From positions 1-21,488 of the forward strand of contig CAJUFI010000073.1 in the NCBI GenBank assembly GCA_910585665.1: DNA of 21,488 bases, written 5' to 3'. Position 1 is the first letter of the stretch. Every line of letters starts with the position of its first letter. A program made the position numbers and the translations under genes. The DNA comes from an uncultured Acetatifactor sp. Lineage in GTDB: Bacteria; Bacillota; Clostridia; Lachnospirales; Lachnospiraceae. The notes beneath the pieces were generated by a model. That model made no database searches and had not been told where the DNA came from. It saw nothing but the letters and a program-made list of their open reading frames with translations. Positions 15,182-21,488 of this stretch are shown piece after piece.

Positions 15182-15943
15182 ATGAAAAAAATTACCTTAA
15201 CCACCGATGCTATTCATCAGGGAGACCTGATTTTGGTAAATCCGGCCCATGGCCTTAAAGCCGAGACACAAGAGAGGCTGATTCCGATCCTGGAATCAGC
15301 CCCTTCCGTATTGCTGCAGGAACGGGCCGCCCAGGCGCTGGAGCGGCTGATGGCGGCCATCGATGGCTGGCAGGGCATCGCCCCCGTCAGCGGCTGGCGC
15401 TCCTTCCAAGAGCAGAACCAGATCTGGGACAGCACTGTACGGGAAAGCGGGCTGGAATTCACGAAAAAATATGTAGCCGTCCCGGGCCACAGCGAACACC
15501 AGACCGGCCTTGCCATCGACCTGGGCCTCCGCCAGGAGCACATAGATTTCATCTGTCCCGACTTCCCCGATATCGGCATCTGCCAGACCTTCCGGGAACA
15601 GGCGGCGGCGCATGGCTTCATCCTGCGCTACCCCGCCGGGAAAGAGACCGTCACCGGAATCGCCCATGAACCCTGGCATTTCCGCTATGTGGGGGTCCCC
15701 CATGCCACATTCATGGCCCGGGCCGGGCTGACGCTGGAGGAATATCTCTGTCTCCTGAGACAGTACCCTTACGGCGGCCCTCCCCTCGAGACATGGGAAG
15801 CAGAAAAGGAATACCGTATCCATCATATCAAGGCTCCCGCAGGCATAACCTTAGAACTGTCGGAAACAAAGGGACATTCCGTCTCCGGCGACAACGTGGA
15901 CGGCTTTATTTTGACAGAATGGAGGAAATCAGATGCGCAGTAA
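15182..15943 (+). CDS. vanXY: zinc D,D-peptidase, VanXY/VanY-type
   Basis: This 253-residue M15-family D,D-peptidase has the zinc motif SEHQTGLAID (104-113; ligands His106 and Asp113) and HEPWHFRYVG (162-171; catalytic Glu163, zinc ligand His166). VanXY enzymes cut both free D-Ala-D-Ala and the terminal D-Ala of pentapeptide precursors, clearing vancomycin-sensitive forms. There is no signal peptide, which fits a cytoplasmic VanXY rather than a membrane-anchored VanY. About 60 residues at the C-terminus (195-253) extend beyond the catalytic fold. The gene starts 21 bases after the ligase stop with only a weak ribosome site (ACGGACG), so it may depend on upstream translation. It overlaps the start of the racemase gene by 11 bases. 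Confidence 0.9.
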   Translation: MKKITLTTDAIHQGDLILVNPAHGLKAETQERLIPILESAPSVLLQERAAQALERLMAAIDGWQGIAPVSGWRSFQEQNQIWDSTVRESGLEFTKKYVAVPGHSEHQTGLAIDLGLRQEHIDFICPDFPDIGICQTFREQAAAHGFILRYPAGKETVTGIAHEPWHFRYVGVPHATFMARAGLTLEEYLCLLRQYPYGGPPLETWEAEKEYRIHHIKAPAGITLELSETKGHSVSGDNVDGFILTEWRKSDAQ

Positions 15944-18900
15944 ACCCAACTACGGCAGCCTGGACAGGTTCCGGATGCTGGCCGCTTTGCTAGTAGTCGC
16001 AATCCATACCTCTCCTCTCACCTCCGTCAGCGAGGGGGCGGATTTCTTCCTGACCAGGATCCTGGCCAGGATCGCGGTGCCCTTTTTCTTCATGGTGACA
16101 GGACAGTTCGTGGCCTCCGGGCTGCTGAAGCCTCCCGGGAAAGTCGCGAGATACCATAAATTCCTGAAAAAGACGGCCCTGCTCTATGCCTTCAGCATCC
16201 TCCTGTACCTCCCCATCGGGGTCTACGCGGGGCATTATGAGGACATGACCTTTTCCGCCGGGCTGCGCATGCTGCTCTTCGACGGCACCTTCTACCATCT
16301 GTGGTATTTCCCGGCCTGCATCCTGGGGATGCTGCTGGTGCGCCTGATGAGCCGGTTCCTAAGTCTCCAGGGCATGACTGCGGTGTCTGCCGTCCTGTAT
16401 GTGATCGGGCTGTTCGGGGACAGCTATTTCGGGCTGGTGCAGAAAGCGCCTGCCCTGAACGCCGCGTATGAATTCAGCTTTGGGATATGTTCCTACACCC
16501 GCAACGGACTGTTCTTCGCGCCGCTGTTCCTGGTGCTGGGGGCATGGATGGCCGTGCTGGAGAAAAAAAGGAAGCGCCTCGCCTCGCCCCTGCCTTTGTA
16601 CATAGGGCTGGCGCTCTCCTTCGGCCTGATGACGGCGGAAGGGTTCCTGCTGCGGCATTTCGAGCTGCAGCGCCATGACAGCATGTATTTCGCTTTGGTC
16701 CCTACCATGTTCTTCCTGTACCGCTGCCTGCTCTATCCACATGTGAAATCCGCCAGGTATTTCCGCAACGCGTCCATGTGGATCTATGTGCTGCATCCGG
16801 CCTTTATCGTGGTGGTGCGGGGCCTGGCCAAGCCTCTGAAGCTGACGGAGCTGCTGGTGGAGAACAGCCTGGTGCATTACCTGGCGGTGGCGCTGTCGTC
16901 CGCGGCGGCGGGGCTGCTTCTGGCCTATGTCCAGACCAGGCTCCACCTTGCGCTTCCCGGGAAAGGCCCGAAAGAAGTCCCCCAGAAAGCGTCCGCTTCC
17001 CGGAAAAGGCCCCGCCCTGTTTCCGGGGGAGCAAAGGGGCAGAAGCCCTGGGATTCGGAAGCCCAGGAGACGGACGCTCCGGCGGACTACGGCTTCGCGA
17101 GGGAGGATTCCCAGGAAGAAAACGGCTTGGAGGATCTGGACTTCCAGAGCGATGGCGGATTCGCGGATTCAGGCTTCCAGGGCGATGAGGGATTCGCGGA
17201 TTCGGACTTCCAGGGCGATGATGACTTGACAGATTTTGCCTTCCAGGGCGATGGCGGATTTGCGGATTCAGGCTTCCAAAGCGATGGCGGATTTGCGGAT
17301 TCAGGCTTCCAAGGCGATGGCGGATTCGCGGATTCAGGCTTCCAAGGCGATGGCGGATTCGCGGATTCAGGCTTCCAAAGCGATGGCGGATTCGCGGATT
17401 CAGGCTTCCAAGGCGATGACGGATTCACGGATTCAGGCTTCCAAGGCGATGGCGGATTTGCGGATTCAGGCTTCCAGGGCGATGGCGAATTTGCGGATTC
17501 AGGCTTCCAGGGCGATGGCGGATTCGCGGATCTGGACTTCCAGGATTTGGATGGCTCCGCAGATTTCGAATTTCGGCCCAAAGGCGATGGGAACTCCCTG
17601 GCGAAAGGCGAGCTGACAGATTTGGACTTCCCGGCGGAAGACGGTCTGCAGCATACCGATTCCCGTACACACAGCAGAGCCGTTCCATCTGAAGACGTCC
17701 CCCGCAACGCTCGTTCCCGAAAAAGCACTGACTGGCAGAAAGCGAACGATCCCACAAAATCCGCCGCGAATCCGTCCGGGCCAATAAGCACCCGTTACAT
17801 GTCGGAATCCGTTGGCCAAAATCGCCCTCCCTCCCAGGAGATAAATCCTCGGAAGGAAGGGGAAATCCAGACAAGAAACCAGAAAGAAGCTGACCATATG
17901 CCAAACCACTACAACAGGGAACCCCTCCTGCCGCCCGAGGATACCCCATGGAGCCCCGACTCCCCCGGCGGTAAGACAGCCCCGGCCTCCCGGGCCTGGA
18001 TTGAACTGGACACAGCCGCTCTGGAGCAGAACGTGAACTTCCTGCGCTCGCGGCTTCCTGAGCACTGCCGCCTGATGCCGGCCGTCAAAGCCCAGGCCTA
18101 CGGGCACGGCGCGGCCCTGATTTCCCGACAGCTGAACCGCCTGGGCGTGGACGCGTTCTGTGTCGCCTGCGTCTCGGAAGGGATAGAACTGCGGAAAGCC
18201 GGCGTCCAGGGCGAAATCCTGATATTGGGCTACACCTCGCCGGAGGATTTCCCCCTGCTGTGCGGCTACGGGCTGACCCAGACCGTCATAGATTATCCCT
18301 ATGCCCAGGAGCTGAACCGCTTCGGCCAGACGCTCCATGTGCACATCGGCGTCGACACCGGAATGCATCGCGTGGGCATACGGTGCGAGAAAATAGAAGA
18401 GATCGCTGCGGTCTACCAGATGGAGAACCTGACGGTGGACGGCATTTTCACCCACCTGTGCGCCAGCGATTCTCCCCACCCCGACCACCGCAGCTTCACC
18501 AAGAGCCAAGTCCTTGCCTTTGGCCAGGTGGTGGATATCCTACAGGAACAGGGACTCCCCTGCCCCGGACAGCATCTGCTGGCAAGCTACGGCATCCTGA
18601 ACCTGCTGCCGGACAGAGCCTGGCACGAGGGGCCTGTGCCCCCGGTGGGCAACCGGGGCGGGCTGGACGGCGACCGGCTGGCGGCAGACTACGTGCGCCC
18701 CGGCATCGTGCTCTACGGTGTCCTGGGCTCCCAGACTGACCTGGACGTGTGGAAAGATTTCCTCCGCCCGGTGCTGTCCCTGAAAGCGAAAGTGGCTTCC
18801 ATCCGGCCCCTGTACGCCGGTGAGTCCGTGGGCTACGGCATCACCTACACAGCGGAGAAGAACATGAAGATTGCCGCCGTCACCATAGGCTACGGCGACG

Positions 18901-19163
18901 GCCTGCCCAGGGAACTGTCCAACGGAAAAGGCAGCGTCCTGATCCACGGCCACAGAGCGCCCATAGTGGGCAGAATCTGCATGGACCAGACCATCGTGGA
19001 CATCAGCGGCATCCCCCATGTACATGCGGGAGACGATGCCGTCATCATCGGCAGCTCCGGCACCCTGGAAATCACCGCGGGACAGATTGCCGAACAATGC
19101 GGCACCATCACCCACGAAATCCTCACAGGGCTGGCCCCCAGGCTTGACAGAATCTGGGTTTAA
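15933..19163 (+). CDS. vanT: membrane-bound serine/alanine racemase, VanT-type, with giant repeat linker
   Basis: This 1076-residue fusion follows the VanT plan. Residues 1-340 are an acyltransferase-3-like membrane domain of about ten helices (LDRFRMLAALLVVAIHTSPL with His25). Residues about 686-1076 are a fold-III PLP alanine/serine racemase (AVKAQAYGHG, PLP Lys719; GESVGYGITY with the catalytic Tyr; RICMDQTIVDIS). It should supply D-Ser to the ligase, with the membrane part possibly taking up L-Ser. VanT proteins are about 700 residues; the excess is a 340-residue hydrophilic linker (345-685), of which 404-535 is twelve 11-residue units (FQGDGGFADSG). The racemase also has a short extra loop (DRAWHEGPVPPVGNRGG). 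GGAGG precedes the ATG, which lies inside the peptidase gene. Internal ATG 17898 could give a free racemase, but its ribosome site is weak. Confidence 0.92.
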   Translation: MRSKPNYGSLDRFRMLAALLVVAIHTSPLTSVSEGADFFLTRILARIAVPFFFMVTGQFVASGLLKPPGKVARYHKFLKKTALLYAFSILLYLPIGVYAGHYEDMTFSAGLRMLLFDGTFYHLWYFPACILGMLLVRLMSRFLSLQGMTAVSAVLYVIGLFGDSYFGLVQKAPALNAAYEFSFGICSYTRNGLFFAPLFLVLGAWMAVLEKKRKRLASPLPLYIGLALSFGLMTAEGFLLRHFELQRHDSMYFALVPTMFFLYRCLLYPHVKSARYFRNASMWIYVLHPAFIVVVRGLAKPLKLTELLVENSLVHYLAVALSSAAAGLLLAYVQTRLHLALPGKGPKEVPQKASASRKRPRPVSGGAKGQKPWDSEAQETDAPADYGFAREDSQEENGLEDLDFQSDGGFADSGFQGDEGFADSDFQGDDDLTDFAFQGDGGFADSGFQSDGGFADSGFQGDGGFADSGFQGDGGFADSGFQSDGGFADSGFQGDDGFTDSGFQGDGGFADSGFQGDGEFADSGFQGDGGFADLDFQDLDGSADFEFRPKGDGNSLAKGELTDLDFPAEDGLQHTDSRTHSRAVPSEDVPRNARSRKSTDWQKANDPTKSAANPSGPISTRYMSESVGQNRPPSQEINPRKEGEIQTRNQKEADHMPNHYNREPLLPPEDTPWSPDSPGGKTAPASRAWIELDTAALEQNVNFLRSRLPEHCRLMPAVKAQAYGHGAALISRQLNRLGVDAFCVACVSEGIELRKAGVQGEILILGYTSPEDFPLLCGYGLTQTVIDYPYAQELNRFGQTLHVHIGVDTGMHRVGIRCEKIEEIAAVYQMENLTVDGIFTHLCASDSPHPDHRSFTKSQVLAFGQVVDILQEQGLPCPGQHLLASYGILNLLPDRAWHEGPVPPVGNRGGLDGDRLAADYVRPGIVLYGVLGSQTDLDVWKDFLRPVLSLKAKVASIRPLYAGESVGYGITYTAEKNMKIAAVTIGYGDGLPRELSNGKGSVLIHGHRAPIVGRICMDQTIVDISGIPHVHAGDDAVIIGSSGTLEITAGQIAEQCGTITHEILTGLAPRLDRIWV
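17142..17537 (+). repeat. twelve 33-bp tandem repeats in the VanT linker
   Basis: Twelve consecutive 33-bp units (396 bp) encode FQGDGGFADSG with few changes (G to S at position 3; unit 3 is the most diverged, FQGDDDLTDFA). Every unit is exactly 33 bp, so gain or loss keeps the frame. Units 4-12 are nearly identical at the DNA level (TTCCAAGGCGATGGCGGATT type), so the array is young or actively homogenised. The product is acidic, Gly-rich and has Phe every five to six residues, so it is almost surely disordered and flexible. Confidence 0.95.
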
Positions 19164-19206
19164 GGAAACGGAATCGGAAAGGAACCAGAAAAGAACCAAA
19201 AAGGGC

Positions 19207-19234
19207 TTGACAAACAGAAAAATGTCATTATACT
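19207..19234 (+). promoter_or_regulatory. promoter of the PerR-type regulator / rubrerythrin operon
   Basis: TTGACA (19207-19212) and TATACT (19229-19234) are 16 bases apart, a near-consensus vegetative promoter. The operator dyads begin inside the -10, so bound regulator would block polymerase. Transcription likely runs through both regulator and rubrerythrin genes, as only 42 bases separate them. Confidence 0.8.
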
Positions 19235-19253
19235 AATAATAGTAATGATTACT
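19231..19253. promoter_or_regulatory. PerR/Fur-type operator (two overlapping dyads)
   Basis: TACTAATAATAGTA (19231-19244) and AGTAATGATTACT (19241-19253) are two dyads sharing AGTA. The second, read as TAGTAATGATTACTG, follows the 7-1-7 layout of PerR/Fur boxes with the AAT-n-ATT core intact. They cover the -10 and start site, which fits autorepression by the gene just downstream. Confidence 0.72.
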
Positions 19254-19271
19254 GTTTTGAAAGGAACGACA

Positions 19272-19670
19272 ATGGCTGCGAGAAAATACAGCAGGCAGCG
19301 CGAATCAATCAAAGATTTTCTGGCGACGCGAAAGGACCATCCCACCGCGGATATGGTCTATCAGAACGTCCGCCGGCAGAATCCCAACATCAGCCTTGGC
19401 ACTGTGTACCGCAATCTGACGCTCTTGGCTGAAAGCGGCGAAATCAACCGGCTGAACATGGGAGACGGCGTGGATCATTTTGATGCTGACACCTCTCCCC
19501 ACTACCATCTGCTCTGCACGAAATGCGGCAAAGTGGTGGATTTGGAGATGGAGAGCATCGAATCCATCACGGACACGGCAGCGGCGGTTTTTGACGGACA
19601 TGTGGCAGGCCATGTGACTTACTTTTACGGAACCTGCTGCGAGTGCACGAAGCCTGAGGGGCTTCCCTGA
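19272..19670 (+). CDS. perR: Fur-family peroxide regulator, PerR-like
   Basis: This 132-residue Fur-family repressor has a winged helix (residues 5-80; HPTADMVY and SLGTVYRNLTLLAESGEI), regulatory metal ligands placed as in PerR (Asp71, His77, His79 in DADTSPHYH, with His23), and structural zinc cysteines C82xxC85 and C122xxC125. Asp71 at the position of Bacillus Asp85 favours PerR over Fur, and the rubrerythrin next door supports a peroxide-stress role. With iron bound it would repress; peroxide oxidises the His ligands and releases DNA. The ATG at 19272 is chosen for AAAGGAAC upstream; the earlier in-frame ATG at 19245 falls in the operator. Some Lachnospiraceae paralogues have shifted metal use, so the sensed signal is inferred. 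Confidence 0.87.
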   Translation: MAARKYSRQRESIKDFLATRKDHPTADMVYQNVRRQNPNISLGTVYRNLTLLAESGEINRLNMGDGVDHFDADTSPHYHLLCTKCGKVVDLEMESIESITDTAAAVFDGHVAGHVTYFYGTCCECTKPEGLP

Positions 19671-19712
19671 TTTGCTTTCCCAATATTCTATAAAGAAAAG
19701 GAGATAGATGTT

Positions 19713-20252
19713 ATGAAGTATGTATGTCAAGTATGCGGTTATGTTCACGAGGGAGACGCAGCACCGGCTGAGTGCCCCATCTGCCATGCTCCTGCCGAGA
19801 AGTTCACTGTACAGGCAGGCGAGAAGACATGGGCTGCAGAGCATGTGGTAGGCGTTGCCCAGGGCGTTCGCGAGGATATCATCAAGGATCTGCGCGCGAA
19901 CTTCGAGGGCGAGTGCTCCGAGGTCGGCATGTATCTGGCTATGGCAAGAGTCGCCCACAGAGAGGGCTATCCCGAAATCGGCCTGTACTGGGAGAAGGCT
20001 GCTTTCGAAGAGGCCGAGCATGCCGCGAAATTCGCTGAACTTCTGGGCGAAGTGGTCACCGACTCCACCAAGAAGAACCTGGAGATGAGAGTGGACGCCG
20101 AGAACGGCGCTACCGCAGGCAAGTTCGACCTGGCCAAGAGAGCCAAGGAGCTGGGCCTGGATGCCATCCATGACACCGTGCACGAGATGGCTCGGGACGA
20201 GGCCAGACATGGGAAGGCGTTTGAAGGGCTGCTGAAGAGGTACTTTGGCTAA
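19713..20252 (+). CDS. reverse rubrerythrin (NADH peroxidase-type)
   Basis: The 179-residue protein has an N-terminal rubredoxin domain (Cys5, Cys8, Cys21, Cys24; CQVCGY and CPICHA) followed by a ferritin-like four-helix domain with a diiron site (glutamates in EGECSEVGMYLAMARVA, EEAEHAAKF and DEARHG motifs). This domain order, opposite to classic rubrerythrin, defines reverse rubrerythrins of clostridia, which reduce hydrogen peroxide and oxygen with electrons from NADH via a rubredoxin reductase. It is cytoplasmic. It lies 42 bases behind the PerR-type gene with a perfect AAAGGAGAT ribosome site, and is probably derepressed with it. Codon use is strongly biased, consistent with high expression. 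A strong terminator follows. Confidence 0.95.
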   Translation: MKYVCQVCGYVHEGDAAPAECPICHAPAEKFTVQAGEKTWAAEHVVGVAQGVREDIIKDLRANFEGECSEVGMYLAMARVAHREGYPEIGLYWEKAAFEEAEHAAKFAELLGEVVTDSTKKNLEMRVDAENGATAGKFDLAKRAKELGLDAIHDTVHEMARDEARHGKAFEGLLKRYFG

Positions 20253-20281
20253 GCCTAATGCATGATTTTAGAGGATTTTTT

Positions 20282-20315
20282 AAGAGGAATGGGCAAAAGC
20301 TTGTTCCTCTTTTTT
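20282..20315 (+). terminator. intrinsic terminator after rubrerythrin
   Basis: AAGAGGAA (20282-20289) pairs with TTCCTCTT (20304-20311), with inner wobble and GC pairs around an AAAA loop. A run of six T residues follows. It ends the regulator-rubrerythrin operon 30 bases after the stop. Confidence 0.88.
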
Positions 20316-20407
20316 CGTCTGCTATTCGCCTAAAGCGGAAACATGGCGGAATTATTGCGTGGATTTCCAGAAGTTCTTATTATAAGTAAAAGACTGATAT
20401 CGAAAGC

Positions 20408-20437
20408 GGCAGTAGGAGAGATTAAACTCCTACTGCC
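20408..20437 (-). terminator. perfect 11-bp hairpin after the small minus-strand ORF
   Basis: GGCAGTAGGAG (20408-20418) pairs perfectly with CTCCTACTGCC (20427-20437) around an 8-base loop. It lies 12 bases beyond the stop of the 53-residue ORF on the minus strand. On the plus strand a CACATAGTTCTTTTT tail follows. It may serve as a 3' end for the minus-strand transcript, or as a bidirectional one. Confidence 0.55.
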
Positions 20438-20449
20438 ACATAGTTCTTT

Positions 20450-20611
20450 TTACAAGATGCCAACCCCCAAAACGTAACTATTTCCTTCTTTTCCAGCTCC
20501 CATAACGGCAACAATTTCACCTGACTCATCTAAAATTCTATACGTTCCATCTTCATTTTCTATTGAAAATCCACAGCCTAGCAATACGGCTGCATAGGTT
20601 TTAAAATTCAT
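20450..20611 (-). CDS. small 53-residue protein of unknown function
   Basis: A 53-codon frame opens MNFKTYAAVLLGCGF and continues with SIENEDGTYRILDESGEIVA, a plausible small beta-rich fold (two strands joined by turn residues NEDG and ESGE), ending YVLGVGIL. It starts 12 bases after the stop of the truncated rmuC, on the same strand, and ends just before a perfect hairpin. Its ribosome site is weak (GATGAAG), so coupling to rmuC is likely. Low GC like rmuC and unlike the rest of the window suggests the two arrived together. I do not recognise the family. Chance cannot be ruled out for so short a frame. Confidence 0.5.
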   Translation of the reverse strand: MNFKTYAAVLLGCGFSIENEDGTYRILDESGEIVAVMGAGKEGNSYVLGVGIL

Positions 20612-20623
20612 ATTGCTTCATCT

Positions 20624-21445
20624 TTATTCATCAACTGTATCTTCCAATTCCGCTAGCAAAGGTGTATTTGTTTCTGTCAGTTCTTCTACACCACGTAGAG
20701 TACGGTTAATTGCTCTTGTACGTCTGCCAACAATTTCCGTAAGTGTTTTATCAGCAGTCTGAAGTTGCTTTTGGGCTTTGTCAAGCGTGTCCCCAAACTT
20801 AATAAACTCCGACTTTACGGCTCGAAGGGTATCCCATACCTCCTGTGAGCGTTGTTCAATAGCAAGTGTCTTAAAGCCCATTTGTAAAGATGCAAGAAAT
20901 GCTGAAAGTGTAGTTGCACCAACTGCTGTAATTTTATATTTATCACGTAGTTCCTCAAACAAAGCCACATTTTGAACTACTTCTGCATATAGCCCTTCAG
21001 TTGGCAGAAACATCAACGCAAAGTCCGTTGTCTTGGGCGGAACTATATACTTGTCATGAATATCCTTTGCAAAAGCACGAATTTTGATTGTAAGTGCATG
21101 CCTTGCATCATCAATTGCTTTTTTATCCTCTGCATCAAGCAATCTATTATAATCTTCAATAGGAAATTTGCTGTCAATTGGTAAAAGCAATGGTACATCA
21201 CCATTACCAGGAAGCTTTATGACAAACTCCACACGTTTATCATTTGCAATCTCCACATTCATTTCATATTGGTTTGGGGCAAGAATATCAGAGAGCAGTT
21301 TCTCAAGGCGAACCTCACCATATGTACCACGCTCTTTTACATTTGTGAGCGCATTTTTCAATGACTTTGCATCAGCAGCAAGAGCCTTCATCTCACCTAG
21401 GCCTTGACCTACGCTTTCAAGTTGTTTACTTACTATACTAAACAC
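20624..21445 (-). CDS. rmuC: DNA recombination protein RmuC, 5' truncated
   Basis: The 273 visible residues match the conserved RmuC core: RGTYGEVRLEKLLSDIL, LPIDSKFPIEDY, IVPPKTTDFALMFLPTEGLYAEV, TLSAFLASLQMGFKTLAIE and EFIKFGDTLDKAQKQL. RmuC is a nuclease-fold protein that limits recombination at inverted repeats. Complete RmuC is about 380-450 residues, with an N-terminal membrane helix and coiled coil. Here these are absent: a TAA lies in frame two codons before the GTG at 21445 and no frame before it continues the family. It is therefore truncated or the 5' part has been replaced. GC is much lower than in the rest of the window. It may be a remnant of transferred DNA. Confidence 0.85.
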   Translation of the reverse strand: MFSIVSKQLESVGQGLGEMKALAADAKSLKNALTNVKERGTYGEVRLEKLLSDILAPNQYEMNVEIANDKRVEFVIKLPGNGDVPLLLPIDSKFPIEDYNRLLDAEDKKAIDDARHALTIKIRAFAKDIHDKYIVPPKTTDFALMFLPTEGLYAEVVQNVALFEELRDKYKITAVGATTLSAFLASLQMGFKTLAIEQRSQEVWDTLRAVKSEFIKFGDTLDKAQKQLQTADKTLTEIVGRRTRAINRTLRGVEELTETNTPLLAELEDTVDE

Positions 21446-21488
21446 CGATTAGATTTGCAGTTTATACTTTAGTTTTCATACAAAAAGC

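Noticed and set aside
17087..17791. Long minus-strand frame opposite the VanT repeats (SANPPSPWKPE repeats)
   Set aside because: It is the mirror of a 33-bp array whose period keeps all frames open; the plus-strand frame has the VanT domains on both sides.

Overview
The window looks like a chromosomal segment of a GC-rich Lachnospiraceae-type clostridium (Firmicutes). The evidence is strong AGGAGG-like ribosome sites, a reverse rubrerythrin next to a PerR-type regulator, a VanG-type ligase/peptidase/racemase set, and many small palindromic repeats between genes. No species can be named. The last 1.2 kb (about 20.3-21.5 kb) is clearly more AT-rich than the rest.

Layout. At the left edge is a 3'-truncated AAA-ATPase-like gene (minus) that breaks off where a possible insertion-sequence end begins. 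A long gene-free stretch (615-1464) carries three abutting copies of a ~105-bp palindromic repeat. An XRE-type regulator (plus) follows, whose C-terminal two thirds is tandem LAPFL repeats. Then come a minus-strand group: ECF sigma factor, six-helix membrane protein, ABC ATPase and ABC permease, read from high to low coordinates. The first three are tightly coupled; the permease is separated by another repeat copy. Upstream lie a two-unit hairpin repeat, an AI-2E/YtvI-type membrane protein, an RluA-type pseudouridine synthase and an RsmF-type rRNA m5C methyltransferase, all on the minus strand.

The centre (11.5-19.2 kb) is a vanG-like module. A sensor kinase and response regulator (minus, kinase first) diverge from a plus-strand operon of D-Ala-D-Ser-type ligase, zinc D,D-peptidase and membrane-bound serine/alanine racemase. 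By analogy with VanG/VanC systems, the racemase makes D-Ser, the ligase makes D-Ala-D-Ser, the peptidase removes normal D-Ala-ended precursors, and the two-component pair controls expression. Next is a PerR-type regulator with a readable promoter/operator and a rubrerythrin, an oxidative-stress pair. The right edge holds a 53-residue ORF and a 5'-truncated rmuC.

The most unusual feature runs across the window. Four unrelated proteins (ECF sigma factor, RluA-type synthase, RsmF-type methyltransferase, VanT-type racemase) carry extra in-frame, low-complexity, mostly tandemly repeated segments in linkers or surface loops. A fifth (the XRE regulator) is mostly repeat. The period is always a multiple of three, so reading frames survive. 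In VanT the linker between membrane and racemase domains holds twelve exact-length 33-bp units. This suggests a genome with a process that seeds or expands in-frame repeats in tolerant protein positions.
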